Source of the DNA: Antedon mediterranea
Taxonomy: Eukaryota > Echinodermata > Crinoidea > Comatulida > Antedonidae
Assembly: GCF_964355755.1 (NCBI RefSeq)
Contig: NC_092676.1
Location: forward strand, 19,698,288-19,762,287
Direction of reading: 5' to 3'
DNA: 64,000 nucleotides
Part shown: positions 1-9,439 of the stretch, in pieces
Numbering within the stretch: position 1 is the first letter of the stretch
How the letters are laid out: each line of letters opens with the position of its first letter
Notes under the pieces: model-generated
Seen by the model: the letters and a program-made list of their open reading frames with translations, nothing else
Told to the model about the DNA's origin: nothing
The model's database searches: none
Position numbers and translations under genes: made by a program

Positions 1-188
1 GCCATTACATTCCAGGAGAGACTTTAAAATGATTAGTTTTGGATGCATGGTGTACATGTAATAGTTTCAGACTTTCAATGTATAGAACCTAAAAATAGCT
101 TTCTTTTTAATAAAAATCAATTGGAATCAAGTGTACATCAACATAAAAACATAAAATGCTGTGAATTCTCTCTTTTTCTTGTTTGCAG

Positions 189-401
189 CTTCTATGAAAC
201 ACGGTGACATTGTCTTGATCCATGCAGGGGCTAGTGGTGTAGGCACAGCACTGGTCCAATTGGTCACCATGGCTGGGGGTGTTGCAATTGTTACAGCAGG
301 CTCAGATGGAAAAATTGGAATTTGTAAATCATTGGGTGCTTCTGCTGGATTCAACTATAAGTCTTTAGATTTTGCTAAGGACCTCACAAATCACCTTAAT
401 G
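189..401 (+). CDS. TP53I3: TP53I3 exon: NADPH-binding loop
   Basis: Preceded by a T-rich tract and TTTGCAG and ended by G|GTAAAT. It starts with two bases of a split codon, so an upstream exon must lie outside the window. It encodes the glycine-rich AGASGVGTA loop that binds the dinucleotide phosphate. Confidence 0.88.
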
Positions 402-2502
402 GTAAATTATGTGTTTTATTTCTTGGTTCAAAATGTGTATGACTGCCCAGACACATTTTTCACAACGTGTTAAAGCAGAAATTGTGGATCATGTATGAAT
501 TTAATTATTAATAGACACCTAACCATATTTCATGTGAAATCCTCATCAGCCACCAGAGTCACAGCCAGAGTTTCAGAATGTATTTTTTTTCCAGACACCG
601 TCTGTCTTTGGAACAAACTACCACAAGAGGCTGTGGAGTCAACATCACTAGAGGGATTACAAAATTGTCTCTCCTATGTTGACATAAATGAAAAATCTAA
701 AATTATCTTTAACAACAAAATGTAATGTAATATAATATGAAACATGTAGAACACAACATTTTTGGAAAGGCATAAATGCAGACCAACCCATGTGCGACTA
801 TACTTAAATGAGGTTCTGCACATAGGAAGATGATGATGAGATAATTTAATAATCTGTCTCTTGAATATAACTAATTATTTAGTACTGCTTCCAGAAAAGC
901 TGTTGACATACAGCTATAAGGAATAACGTTGCCAGAACATCATGTGACTATTACCACTATAGACTGTAATTACCATTGCTAATACCAGCGTGTATTATAT
1001 TCTATTAATATTTAGTAGCTGAGTTTCCTATTGGTTATTATAAATAACATTTCTTTCTTATTATTCTTTTCTTTTTTGGCCCTAAATCTCTTTGATTACC
1101 TTATTTAAAGAAATAAAAATCTCACACATAAATGTGCTATTTACAAATAAATTCTGAATGATATAACTAAAGTTTTTTAATTTTAATAGGAAAACGTGTA
1201 CATTTGATCTTTGACCCAGTTGGTGGTACTCATTGGCAGTTGAATAGTAACATTATTGGACAGGATGGAACTTGGATTATCTATGGTCTTTTAAGTGGGC
1301 CTTATATTGCTGGAGATATGAGACCACTCTTGAAAAAGAATGTTACAATCAAGACATCCTTGCTGAAAAATAAGTCCAACGAGGTAAGTCAATCATTAAG
1401 AATAAATTGTTTCATTTAAAATGTTCTTATTGATGGAAAATCAGTAAAAAAAATCATTTGAGAATAACTGTACCTGTGGTGTAGGCCTGCCCTACACTAG
1501 TCATAGGCTCAGTTCACCCTAGGCTAGTGTAGCATAGACTAGACTAATACTACCGTTTAGTATTACTAGCTAATACTGGACGGGTGTCCCGTTGACTTTT
1601 CTACAACATACTGTGTGATGTACAAGATTGTGGCAAAAGATTGCTAGGACCCAAGTCACTTGAGTCCAAGTGTTTGGATCTGACAATAGGGAATTTAAAA
1701 GTTGCCCCAATTTGAACAAAAATAAAGAATATCATATATTATATATGTTTATATAATAAAATGACCATTAGATGTAGTTCATTGCTTAAACTACCATTAC
1801 CAATATGAAGTGAGAAGAAGCTATAAAAGACAACAACAAAAATGGCTGTTATGGCTAAGATGTCGTCGGGATTTTTTCTCATGACAAAAAGCAAACACCA
1901 CAAATAACCTGTAACCAGTTTTGTTTAATATGTTGAGCATATTGTGTGAGCTTTGAATTATCTTTCGGATATCCTTAGAAATAAGAAAGAAAATAAAAAC
2001 AAAGAGAATATTATCTCCGTTGATGATCTTATCGAATGTTCTATTAGGTTATTAAACGCGCCACTTAAACTGGAAATGTGCGGTTATATAAATACCAAGT
2101 ATTATTTTATTCTAGCACATAGCAGAACTTACCACAGAATTTACCAAAGATGTTCTACCATATTTTTTACCAAATGATAAAATTCAACTGAGTCCAGTTA
2201 TCAACAAATTCTACCCATTAGAAGAAATTAAAGATGCTTACTCCTTTCTGGAGTCAAACGAGACCATTGGAAAATTGATTATCAATATTAAAGATGAGGA
2301 TATGTCTAAGGTAGGAGTACCAAGTAGTTTACAGAATCGAAAAAACGTCGAGGTTCCGGGCACGTGCAGTCAGCTCGAAGAATTGGCACACGCATCGTCT
2401 CAATTGCTTGAAGAATCAAGAATGCTGGAAAGAAGAAAATCGGGTTTGGAATCTCCGCTTGATGTTTTTATTTCTTCTGAGGTATCAGTTGAAACGACAT
2501 GA
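189..2502 (+). CDS. TP53I3: Quinone oxidoreductase PIG3-like, last three exons (5' end outside window)
   Basis: Exons 189-401, 1190-1383 and 2116-2502 join in frame (phase 1 junction G|GA giving Gly, then phase 0), each bounded by AG and GT. The product is the C-terminal half of an MDR-family NADPH:quinone oxidoreductase of the PIG3 type, which reduces quinones with NADPH in the cytosol. The first exon carries the nucleotide-binding loop (IHAGASGVGTALVQL) and VTAGS, then LGASAGFNYK. The second has FDPVGG and WIIYGLL. The third has FYPLEEIKDAYSFLESN and IGKLII, where the family normally ends. Here the frame stays open about 70 residues more to TGA at 2500-2502, an unusual tail that could also be read-through past a possible donor (AAG|GTAGGA near 2310). 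The family assignment is secure; the true C-terminus is not. Confidence 0.9.
1190..1383 (+). CDS. TP53I3: TP53I3 exon: central Rossmann segment
   Basis: Acceptor TTTTAATAG, donor GAG|GTAAGT. It encodes HLIFDPVGGTHW and the WIIYGLLSGP segment typical of the PIG3 subfamily. Confidence 0.9.
2116..2502 (+). CDS. TP53I3: TP53I3 terminal exon with extended C-terminus
   Basis: Acceptor TTATTCTAG. It encodes the conserved C-terminal FYPLEEIKDAY...IGKL segment, then a non-conserved extension rich in Ser, Glu and Leu. A second, broken copy of this exon and its upstream intron lies at 10235-10515. Confidence 0.8.
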   Translation, partial: HIAELTTEFTKDVLPYFLPNDKIQLSPVINKFYPLEEIKDAYSFLESNETIGKLIINIKDEDMSKVGVPSSLQNRKNVEVPGTCSQLEELAHASSQLLEESRMLERRKSGLESPLDVFISSEVSVETT

Positions 2503-2648
2503 TTCAAACCAATGTTTGGATAAATAGGAAATCTTATTCTTTGAAAAAGTAGAACCTTTTAATACTCGCTTTTTAAAACAATGTGAAATGAGGTTTTGTT
2601 TTTTTGTCCAGTTAAAAATGATTTACTAAATACTTCATTCATTTACTA

Positions 2649-2654
2649 AATAAA
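2649..2654 (+). terminator. AATAAA poly(A) signal of the TP53I3-like gene
   Basis: AATAAA lies about 147 bases after the stop of the terminal exon, the first such signal downstream. It supports transcript end near 2670. Confidence 0.5.
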
Positions 2655-2754
2655 AGTACATTTATTAAAAATGATAAAAACAATTCCATATCTTAAATTA
2701 TTTTTATTTCATTTACCTTTTTACTTGTATTGTTCTTCTATCAAATTTACCCTA

Positions 2755-3285
2755 AGGCTGGGTTCGGACGTAAAATCAGTTACATGTGTAACTTTACATG
2801 TGTAATCAGTGATCTTTTGAACGATGAACAATTTACACGTGTTAACTAACAAAAAATACCCAGCAGGGTCATACAGTATTTCATGCATCTCTTTACAATA
2901 TTAAGGTCAAATTGCTCCTTATCTTGCGGTTAATCAGCGTGCGGTTTAAGGTGTAATTGAAAAATCCACCTCATGAGGTCGATTTTTTTTTTTTTTTTTT
3001 CGTTCCCCTAACGGGGTTTTATTTCCACAATATTTAGGCCTCTGGCCCTTATATCTTACATACAAATCATACAATAATATTTTCTGGTTGGGTTGCAAAA
3101 TAATATTTTCTATTTTCGTAAGCTAGATAAACAAAATTTGCTAAATCTTGGACTACTCTAGTGTTGCACATTAAAAAATAAAACTTATTTAAACAAGGGA
3201 ACGTGTGATAACAACAAGTTTATCTCAAAAGTTACACCACACGCGACCATTACACGTGTAAATTTGTTCCGTCCGAACAGGCTCT
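2755..3285. mobile_element. Inverted-repeat MITE-like element
   Basis: The left end (GGCTGGGTTCGGACG...TTACATGTGTAA) and right end (TTACACGTGTAA...CGTCCGAACAGGCTC) are imperfect inverted repeats of about 35 bases. The interior holds a poly(T) run at about 2985-3000 followed by CCCCTAACGGGG and shows no ORF. It is probably a non-autonomous DNA transposon with a possible nested short insertion. Confidence 0.6.
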
Positions 3286-3477
3286 ATGTAATTGCTTCCA
3301 AGCAGTAATAAAAAATGGTACAAAAAATGTAACATAAAATTAAAACTTGTTTAGTAGTAATAGGCGACGCCTAGCTGTTAAAACCCTTACACAAGAGCAA
3401 TTGGAGGCTTTATTTTGTCAATTGGATGGATAAAGTACAGTGCCATATTTGACATTTGTAGTAAGTTTGGAGAACAT

Positions 3478-4212
3478 TTAGTCTATGGGCTGGAGGGGGG
3501 TCACCGTGCACCCCCCCCCCCCCTCCCACAGTTAAACTTCCTTGGTATCATTTTATTCCCACAGGCTTATAGAGTGAAAAAATCGATGTTAACAAGAAAA
3601 ATATAGGGATGCATTGTATGTACTTGCATTATTTGCATTGGTCATTAGTGTTTTATGTTAAAATATTTGTTTGGGGTAGGGGGTAACATTTATGCTCATA
3701 ACCCATTAATTAAAACACTAACCAATATGATCTTGGTATCATTGTGTAGCATATATGTTTTTTAATCATATAAAATTTAATTCAATTCAATCGGACAATT
3801 ATTTCCGTCACTAGAGGTCAAAAGGTCATGAACTTTTGCAAAAATGCACATTTTGTCCAATATTATACTAGATACATTTCAATGTCACATCTCCAAATTT
3901 TGATACATTTGATTTAGATTATGTTTTACTTATACTTACTAACATATGTAATTATAAAATGTCAGTTAACATGAAAACAATTAAGTGCATTATGTACCAT
4001 TACCATTTTTGTCTATTCATAAAAATCGTAATCAAAATATTTGTTTGGGGTAGGGGGTAACGTTTATGCTCATAACCCATGCTTTAGCGAATGGATTTTT
4101 ATAGTGTTGGTATCAAACTTTAGCCTACATGGTGATCAGTTATAAAAATGTTAAATAATAAATACAATTTACAAAAATCGATGTTACTAAAGATCAAAAG
4201 TTCACAGATTTT
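3478..4212 (+). repeat. Left terminal inverted repeat of the 5.3-kb transposon
   Basis: Pairs with 7996-8763. It contains two spaced direct copies (about 3663-3708 and 4037-4082) of a motif with ATATTTGTTTGGGGTAGG, possibly transposase-binding sites. Confidence 0.85.
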
Positions 4213-4466
4213 GTAAATTAATCCTAAGACGTTTAAAAATCTACAATTGTGTGTAGACGTCTTTTATGGAATATGAATATTGATATTAACACGAAAAATG
4301 TATAAAAATTGAGTGTATTTAACTATCATATTTGAATATTTGTTATTCATAACCACTAATACAAAATACTGCTCAAATCGTCATTTTGATCATTAAAAAT
4401 TACATTTTGACTACATCCTTTTCTGTAATCTGACTCATCTAAAACTTGATACCTTATATTTAAATG

Positions 4467-7130
4467 CTACATTCCATTATCTGTGTCACTATCAGATGTT
4501 TCATCACTTAGTACATCATCGTCGTCACTTGAAACTTCACTTTCGGAGTCCGTCTCATTCTCATCATCATTTTCTAGTGAGTCTAATACATCCACAAGTT
4601 CCACAGGCAAAACTTCATTTCCATTCCATTTTGGTTCAATGTATCCATTTTCTATTACCCAACCATGTTCATTCAGATTTGGTATTTGGTGATCTGCAAC
4701 ATGGGCATGTTTCCATATCCATACTTGGTAATTAACCCTTTTCATGTGTTCTTTAAGTGTTGATTGGCATGGTGGTAAGGCACCCATGTCAAATTTTGCA
4801 CTTCGTCTTAGAATGCCATCTTCTCCACGACACTCAATATCTTGGAATGACTCAACATATTCACCTTTCTAACAAGTCGATCACCATACATTAGACATGT
4901 AAATTCTTCAATTGTTGAAAAGATCTCGTCACTGATCGCAACACCATTTCCAACTTCAGCAAATGCAATTTGATATTTTGAATCAGCCAAAAGCAGCTTT
5001 TGTGGCTTTACTTTGCCTTTTGCCTTAAATGCACTAGTGCTATCACATCCTGTAAATGCATGCATACTCAACAATTATGCCTTCAAAGACTGTGTCATTG
5101 ACTTTGCCAGTTCTGATATATTGATGCACTTCTTTGTTCCACCTCTTCCTGTATCAAATATGACAATGATGTTTCTTAACTTCTCTGCATAGTGCATCAA
5201 AATGTAAAATATGTCTGTGTCTGGGCTTTTTACCCTCACATATTTGTAACCCATCTCCTGAGCATACAGTTACAGTTACAGTTACAGTTACAGACAGTAC
5301 AATATTATCCGGGTGTTGGTCTCTTCTTGATTTGATTCCAGGGATTCAATCATATTTACTGTGGTTGTTTTTCCATCAGATCTCAGATCATATGCTTTGC
5401 CATCATTGATTAAAATAATTTTCTTTCCCATTATACTTGAGGAAGATTCATCGTTACTCCATGTGAACTGAACTTTATTGTCATCATTTGTTAAAAATTG
5501 CTTCCAGTCCTTTGGCCGCCGCATGCTGCCTCCTTTCAAAATCAGTCTGTCACCGGTCCCGCGACGACGTCTCTCCATTCCTTTCACCGATTTCTGTCTG
5601 TACATATCAGTACTGAAGATACATGCTGTTGATTTTTTGATTGCCTCAAGTAAAATTTTCCTTGCTATTTCATCAAATGTTCCTGGAATTTCTTTTAAAG
5701 TATGAAATATTGCATTTCCGTCTTCGATCACCATACACTCAGTTAGATTAAAGCTTACTGGAAATTCACTGATATCTGATTTTTTTAGAAGTTCATGCAT
5801 GCCCTTTGACTTATCAGTTTTGACAAAAGAGCCATCTGCCATTCCTATGCTGTATGGAACCGGAGTTAATTGATATGTCTTGAGTTCTTGTAAGTTAAGT
5901 TTTTTATCTGGAACACTTTGCGATTTTGCTAGAATTTGAAATGCAATATTTGCTTGTTGACTGTATTGTATCTCTTTGTTTTTTGAAGTTTTAAGTATGA
6001 TATGTTTTGGTAGCTTCCATCTACCATTGGTCACTACACGGCAGATATCTTGACCAATGGAATTTACAAGACGGTTAACATGAGATGATTTGGAGTGCTT
6101 TTCACCAGAAAACAAGCACATTAGAAAGCTAGTAAGTGATGTAGGAATTACTCCATTCCCAGTGTCCAAGGACTCCATGACGGGAGGCCAAGCTAATTCT
6201 TTACTGGATTTATATGCATCCAGAATGCCATCTCGCAACAAACCAGCAACTTCAATTACTTTATCTGAGCATGCGAGGATGTAACTGGACCTTATGGCCT
6301 GTCCAACACTTACAGTTAAATTATAGATGATATAAGTAGCAAATTTACCATCGCTACCATTTCCTTCTCCATCATTTTGTGGACTTATAGAACAAAAACC
6401 AATTTTCCCAGCATACTTCATACTTTTTTCAAACTTTCTCTTTATTTTTTCACTTCTGAGACTTGGATTTTCAAATGGTGTGCCACTTAGATGTGTTATA
6501 TATATGTTATTAAGGTCACTTAGCCGAATAACCTCATTATCCATAAGGACTCTTCTGTCAATAACTTTACATACTTCTTGAAATGCATGCACATGAGCAT
6601 CTGTGCAATTTTGTTCTTTCTGTACATGGTTATGATCTTTACTTCTCCATTTTATGGGATCCTGTAAATATTGAGAAAGACATCTTGAATGATACTGTGC
6701 TTCACAAGCAAACAAGTCGTACCCTCTGATTCTCAACAATAATTTCTCATCCTGCTCCTTCTCTGCCATCTGAACAACTGTGTCACCTCCTCCACGTTAA
6801 AATCTTGTTAAACCTTCAGTTGTCTACGAGGATTTTACTTTTACCTTTTTCCTACAGCCTTTGTTACAAAATATACAGTCTGGTTTGAAAATGTACTTTT
6901 CTTGTTCAAAGGAACGCCTTCTTACATCTCGTGCTTGGTCAGAACCTGGTGGTGAATTAATAGCTGGTAGTCTATTTAAGTCTTCGTCTGTCTCGAATAT
7001 CCTGGATTTTCTTAAATCTATCATTTGGGTCACTGCAGCTTTTAATATATGTAAATTTCCCACATGATGAATCCTTGGAGTGCAGTATACAAACCGCTGT
7101 ATCTGGTATTAACTTGTCGCTGTTCGACAT
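4467..7130 (-). pseudogene. Decayed transposon-encoded zinc-finger / FEN-like nuclease protein
   Basis: Reading from ATG at 7128-7130, pieces of one protein are found in shifting frames: 7130-~6985, 7063-6824, 6769-5288 (493 codons), a short unnamed stretch with SPDTDIFYILMHY, 5074-4808 and 4787-4467. Visible parts are CIFCNK plus YHSRC (a likely zinc-binding C..C...H..C set), EETNTRII, SPDTDIF, HAFTGCDSTSAF, MYGDRLVRK and VNYQVWIWKHAHVADHQIPN, then an acidic Ser-rich tail. Similar uncharacterised proteins are widespread in marine invertebrates. The acidic sets and GCDST resemble FEN/PIN nuclease sites (inference). It is broken by a frameshift near 7000, TAG at 6824, TAA near 6797, an ACAGTT repeat at 5264-5296, TAA near 5088, and a frameshift between 4787 and 4808. 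Confidence 0.75.
5264..5296. repeat. (ACAGTT)n hexanucleotide microsatellite inside the transposon gene
   Basis: About five copies of a 6-base unit sit exactly where the long frame breaks, consistent with expansion in a dead copy. Confidence 0.75.
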
Positions 7131-7299
7131 TATGAAAGACAGTAGCTGAATAAACAACCTTGCAATAAAGAAAATAATTTTGATAGAATGAAATTCATTT
7201 ATATAAGACAGTACCATTGCAGATAATATATGGTAACATACTTCTAGCCATTGTTGTTTTGTTTAGAGGGTCAATAAAAACTTTGCCATTATTAAAAAT

Positions 7300-7740
7300 C
7301 TATTAATTTATTATTATGATTAAGGTCACAAACATCTATTGAACTGATTTAGACTATACAATAACACAACCCAGTAAAAGGTGCCTACTTATGAGGCTAG
7401 GCCTAATCATGAGTAGGCAACTATTCCTACTCATTGAATAGGCCTAAGCCTAGGCCTATGCCTATGGCTATTCATTCATGTAGGCAAGATGAAGAGCTTA
7501 AAATATTCTATGTGGTAATTATAAATGATTTATTATTGGGATTAAGGTTACAAACGTTGTCTATTAAACTAATTTAAACTATACAACACAACCTGGTAAA
7601 AAGTGTTTCCTCACGATTAGGCCTAAGCCTAGGCCTTATTATGAGTAGGCTAGGCAACATGCCTACTTGTGGATAGGCATAAGCCTATGGCTAATCATTC
7701 ATGTAGGCTAGGCCTAGAGCCTAAGATATTCTAATAATAT
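7300..7740. repeat. Tandem duplication of ~220 bp inside the transposon
   Basis: About 7310-7520 and 7530-7740 share ATTATTATGATTAAGGT-like starts, the ACTATACAA...ACACAACC block, several AGGCCTAAGCCTAGG motifs and ATTCATGTAGGC. Diverged, non-coding. Confidence 0.65.
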
Positions 7741-7995
7741 TCCATTATTTTTTTAGATCTTCTTATGCCAAAACTAAGCTACATGGCAGGTGAAAATATT
7801 TTAGTTTTTTTATAGAAAAAATATAAATGAAGAACTTCATTGAAATTACCAGTTTTAAAAATGGCTGAACTCATGCAATCAAACTTTCCAGCCAATCATC
7901 AGCAAACTGAACCCAAATGTATGGAAGGCCATAGATGTCAAACACAATTAATATTTGTAAACGCTGTTCTTGAATTTGGGTTACTTTTCTGTCAA

Positions 7996-8763
7996 GATCT
8001 GTGAACTTTTGATCTTTAGTAACGTCGATTTTTGTAAATTGTATTTATTGTTTATTGTTTGTTTATCATTTTTATAACTGATCAACATGTAGGCTAAAGT
8101 TTGATACCAACACTATAAAAATCCATTCGCTAAAGCATGGGTTATGAGCATAACGTTACCCCCTACCCCAAACAAATATTTTGATTACGATTTTTATGAA
8201 TAGACAAAAATGGTAATAGTACATAATGCACTTAATTGTTTTCATGTTAACTGACATTTTATTATTACATATGTTAGTAAGTATAAGTAAAACATAATTT
8301 AAATCAAATGTATCAAAATTTGGAGATGTGACATTGAAATGTATCTATAATATTGGACAAAATGTGCATTTTTGCAAAAGTTCAATGACCTTTTGACCTC
8401 TAGTGACGGAAATAATTGTCCGATTGAATTGAATTAAATTTTATATGATTAAAAAACATATATGCTACACAATGATACCAAGATCATATTGGTTAGTGTT
8501 TTAATGGGTTATGAGCATAAATGTTACCCCCTACCCCAAAAAAATATTTTAACATAAAACACTAATGACCAATGCAAATAATGCAAGTACATACAATGCA
8601 TCCCTATATTTTTCTTGTTAACATCGATTTTTTCACTCTATAAGCCTGTGGGAATAAAATGATACCAAGGAAGTTTAACTGTGGGGGGGGGGGGTGGAGA
8701 TTATGAGTAGGTGGAGGGGGGTGCACGGTGACACCCCCCCCCCCCCTCCAGCCCATGGACTAA
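7996..8763 (-). repeat. Right terminal inverted repeat of the 5.3-kb transposon
   Basis: Reverse complement of 3478-4212. It is about 33 bases longer because of extra sequence near the tip (about 8696-8725). Confidence 0.85.
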
Positions 8764-8954
8764 TTGAACAGCTAGGAAATTTACTGAACATACTAACAAA
8801 CATTAAAATATTATGTGTGACTGATATACAGTTAAAATTACTGTAATAAATATAAAAATGTAATATAATGACAATTATTGACTTATTAACAAATACAATT
8901 AAAAGAGTATTGTTGTATTCCATTGTTCTTCGGTAATAAAGAAATGAAAAGGTC

Positions 8955-8960
8955 TTTATT
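8955..8960 (-). terminator. Candidate AATAAA poly(A) signal for the aminopeptidase N gene
   Basis: TTTATT on the plus strand reads AATAAA on the minus strand about 480 bases past the stop at 9440. If used, the 3'UTR contains the minisatellite at 9053-9405. Confidence 0.35.
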
Positions 8961-9052
8961 TGTACGTCTTCATAGTTTAATGGTAATAAATGCGATGCGA
9001 AGAAAGAAACGTGTGTGACACAAACAATCGTTAAGTTTGTTTGTCTATGTTC

Positions 9053-9405
9053 CGTTTATCTAAGGTCTGTTCTGTGTGTCTGCGGTCTCTTCCGTTTGTC
9101 TATTTGGAACTCGTGTAATTTGTTTTGTTTGTCTACGGTCTGTTCTGTTTGCCTACGATCTGTACCGTTTGCCTACGATCTGTACCGTTTGTCTACGATT
9201 CTGTTCCGTTTGTCTAAGGTATGTTCCGGGTACCTATGGTCTGTTCTGTTTGCCTATGGTCTGTTTCGTTGTGTATTGTCTCTTCCTGTTTCGTTGTGTA
9301 TTGTCTCTTCCTGTTGTCTACAGTCTGTCCCGTTTGTCTACAGTCTGTTCCGTGTGCCTATGGTGTGTTTCGGTTTTCTATGTTCTGTTCCGTTTGTCTA
9401 TGGTC
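9053..9405. repeat. ~20-bp pyrimidine-rich minisatellite
   Basis: Some eighteen degenerate copies of a unit like TCTGTTCCGTTTGTCTACGG. Open frames across it (up to 159 codons) only reflect the repeat. It lies just downstream of the aminopeptidase stop. Confidence 0.85.
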
Positions 9406-9439
9406 ATAGTGCAATAAACGTTTCAAGCGAGAAACAGGT

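Larger units (their letters stand above)
3478..8763. mobile_element. 5.3-kb DNA transposon with long terminal inverted repeats and decayed transposon gene
   Basis: The segment 3478-4212 recurs in reverse complement at 7996-8763 with few differences, including the GC-rich tips (about 3487-3535 and 8680-8757). Both arms contain two direct copies of a motif with TTTGGGGTAGGGGGTAA and GCTCATAACCCAT. Between the arms lies one minus-strand coding region (4467-7130) broken by stops and frameshifts. Long arms plus a single large gene indicate a cut-and-paste element. The acidic motifs resemble FEN/XPG-type nuclease, so an Academ-type element is possible, but I could not verify this. A target duplication is not clear. 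Confidence 0.8.

Noticed and set aside
8675-8923. 82-codon minus frame across the G/C runs
   Set aside because: Spans the inverted-repeat tip of the transposon and homopolymer tracts; no domain.
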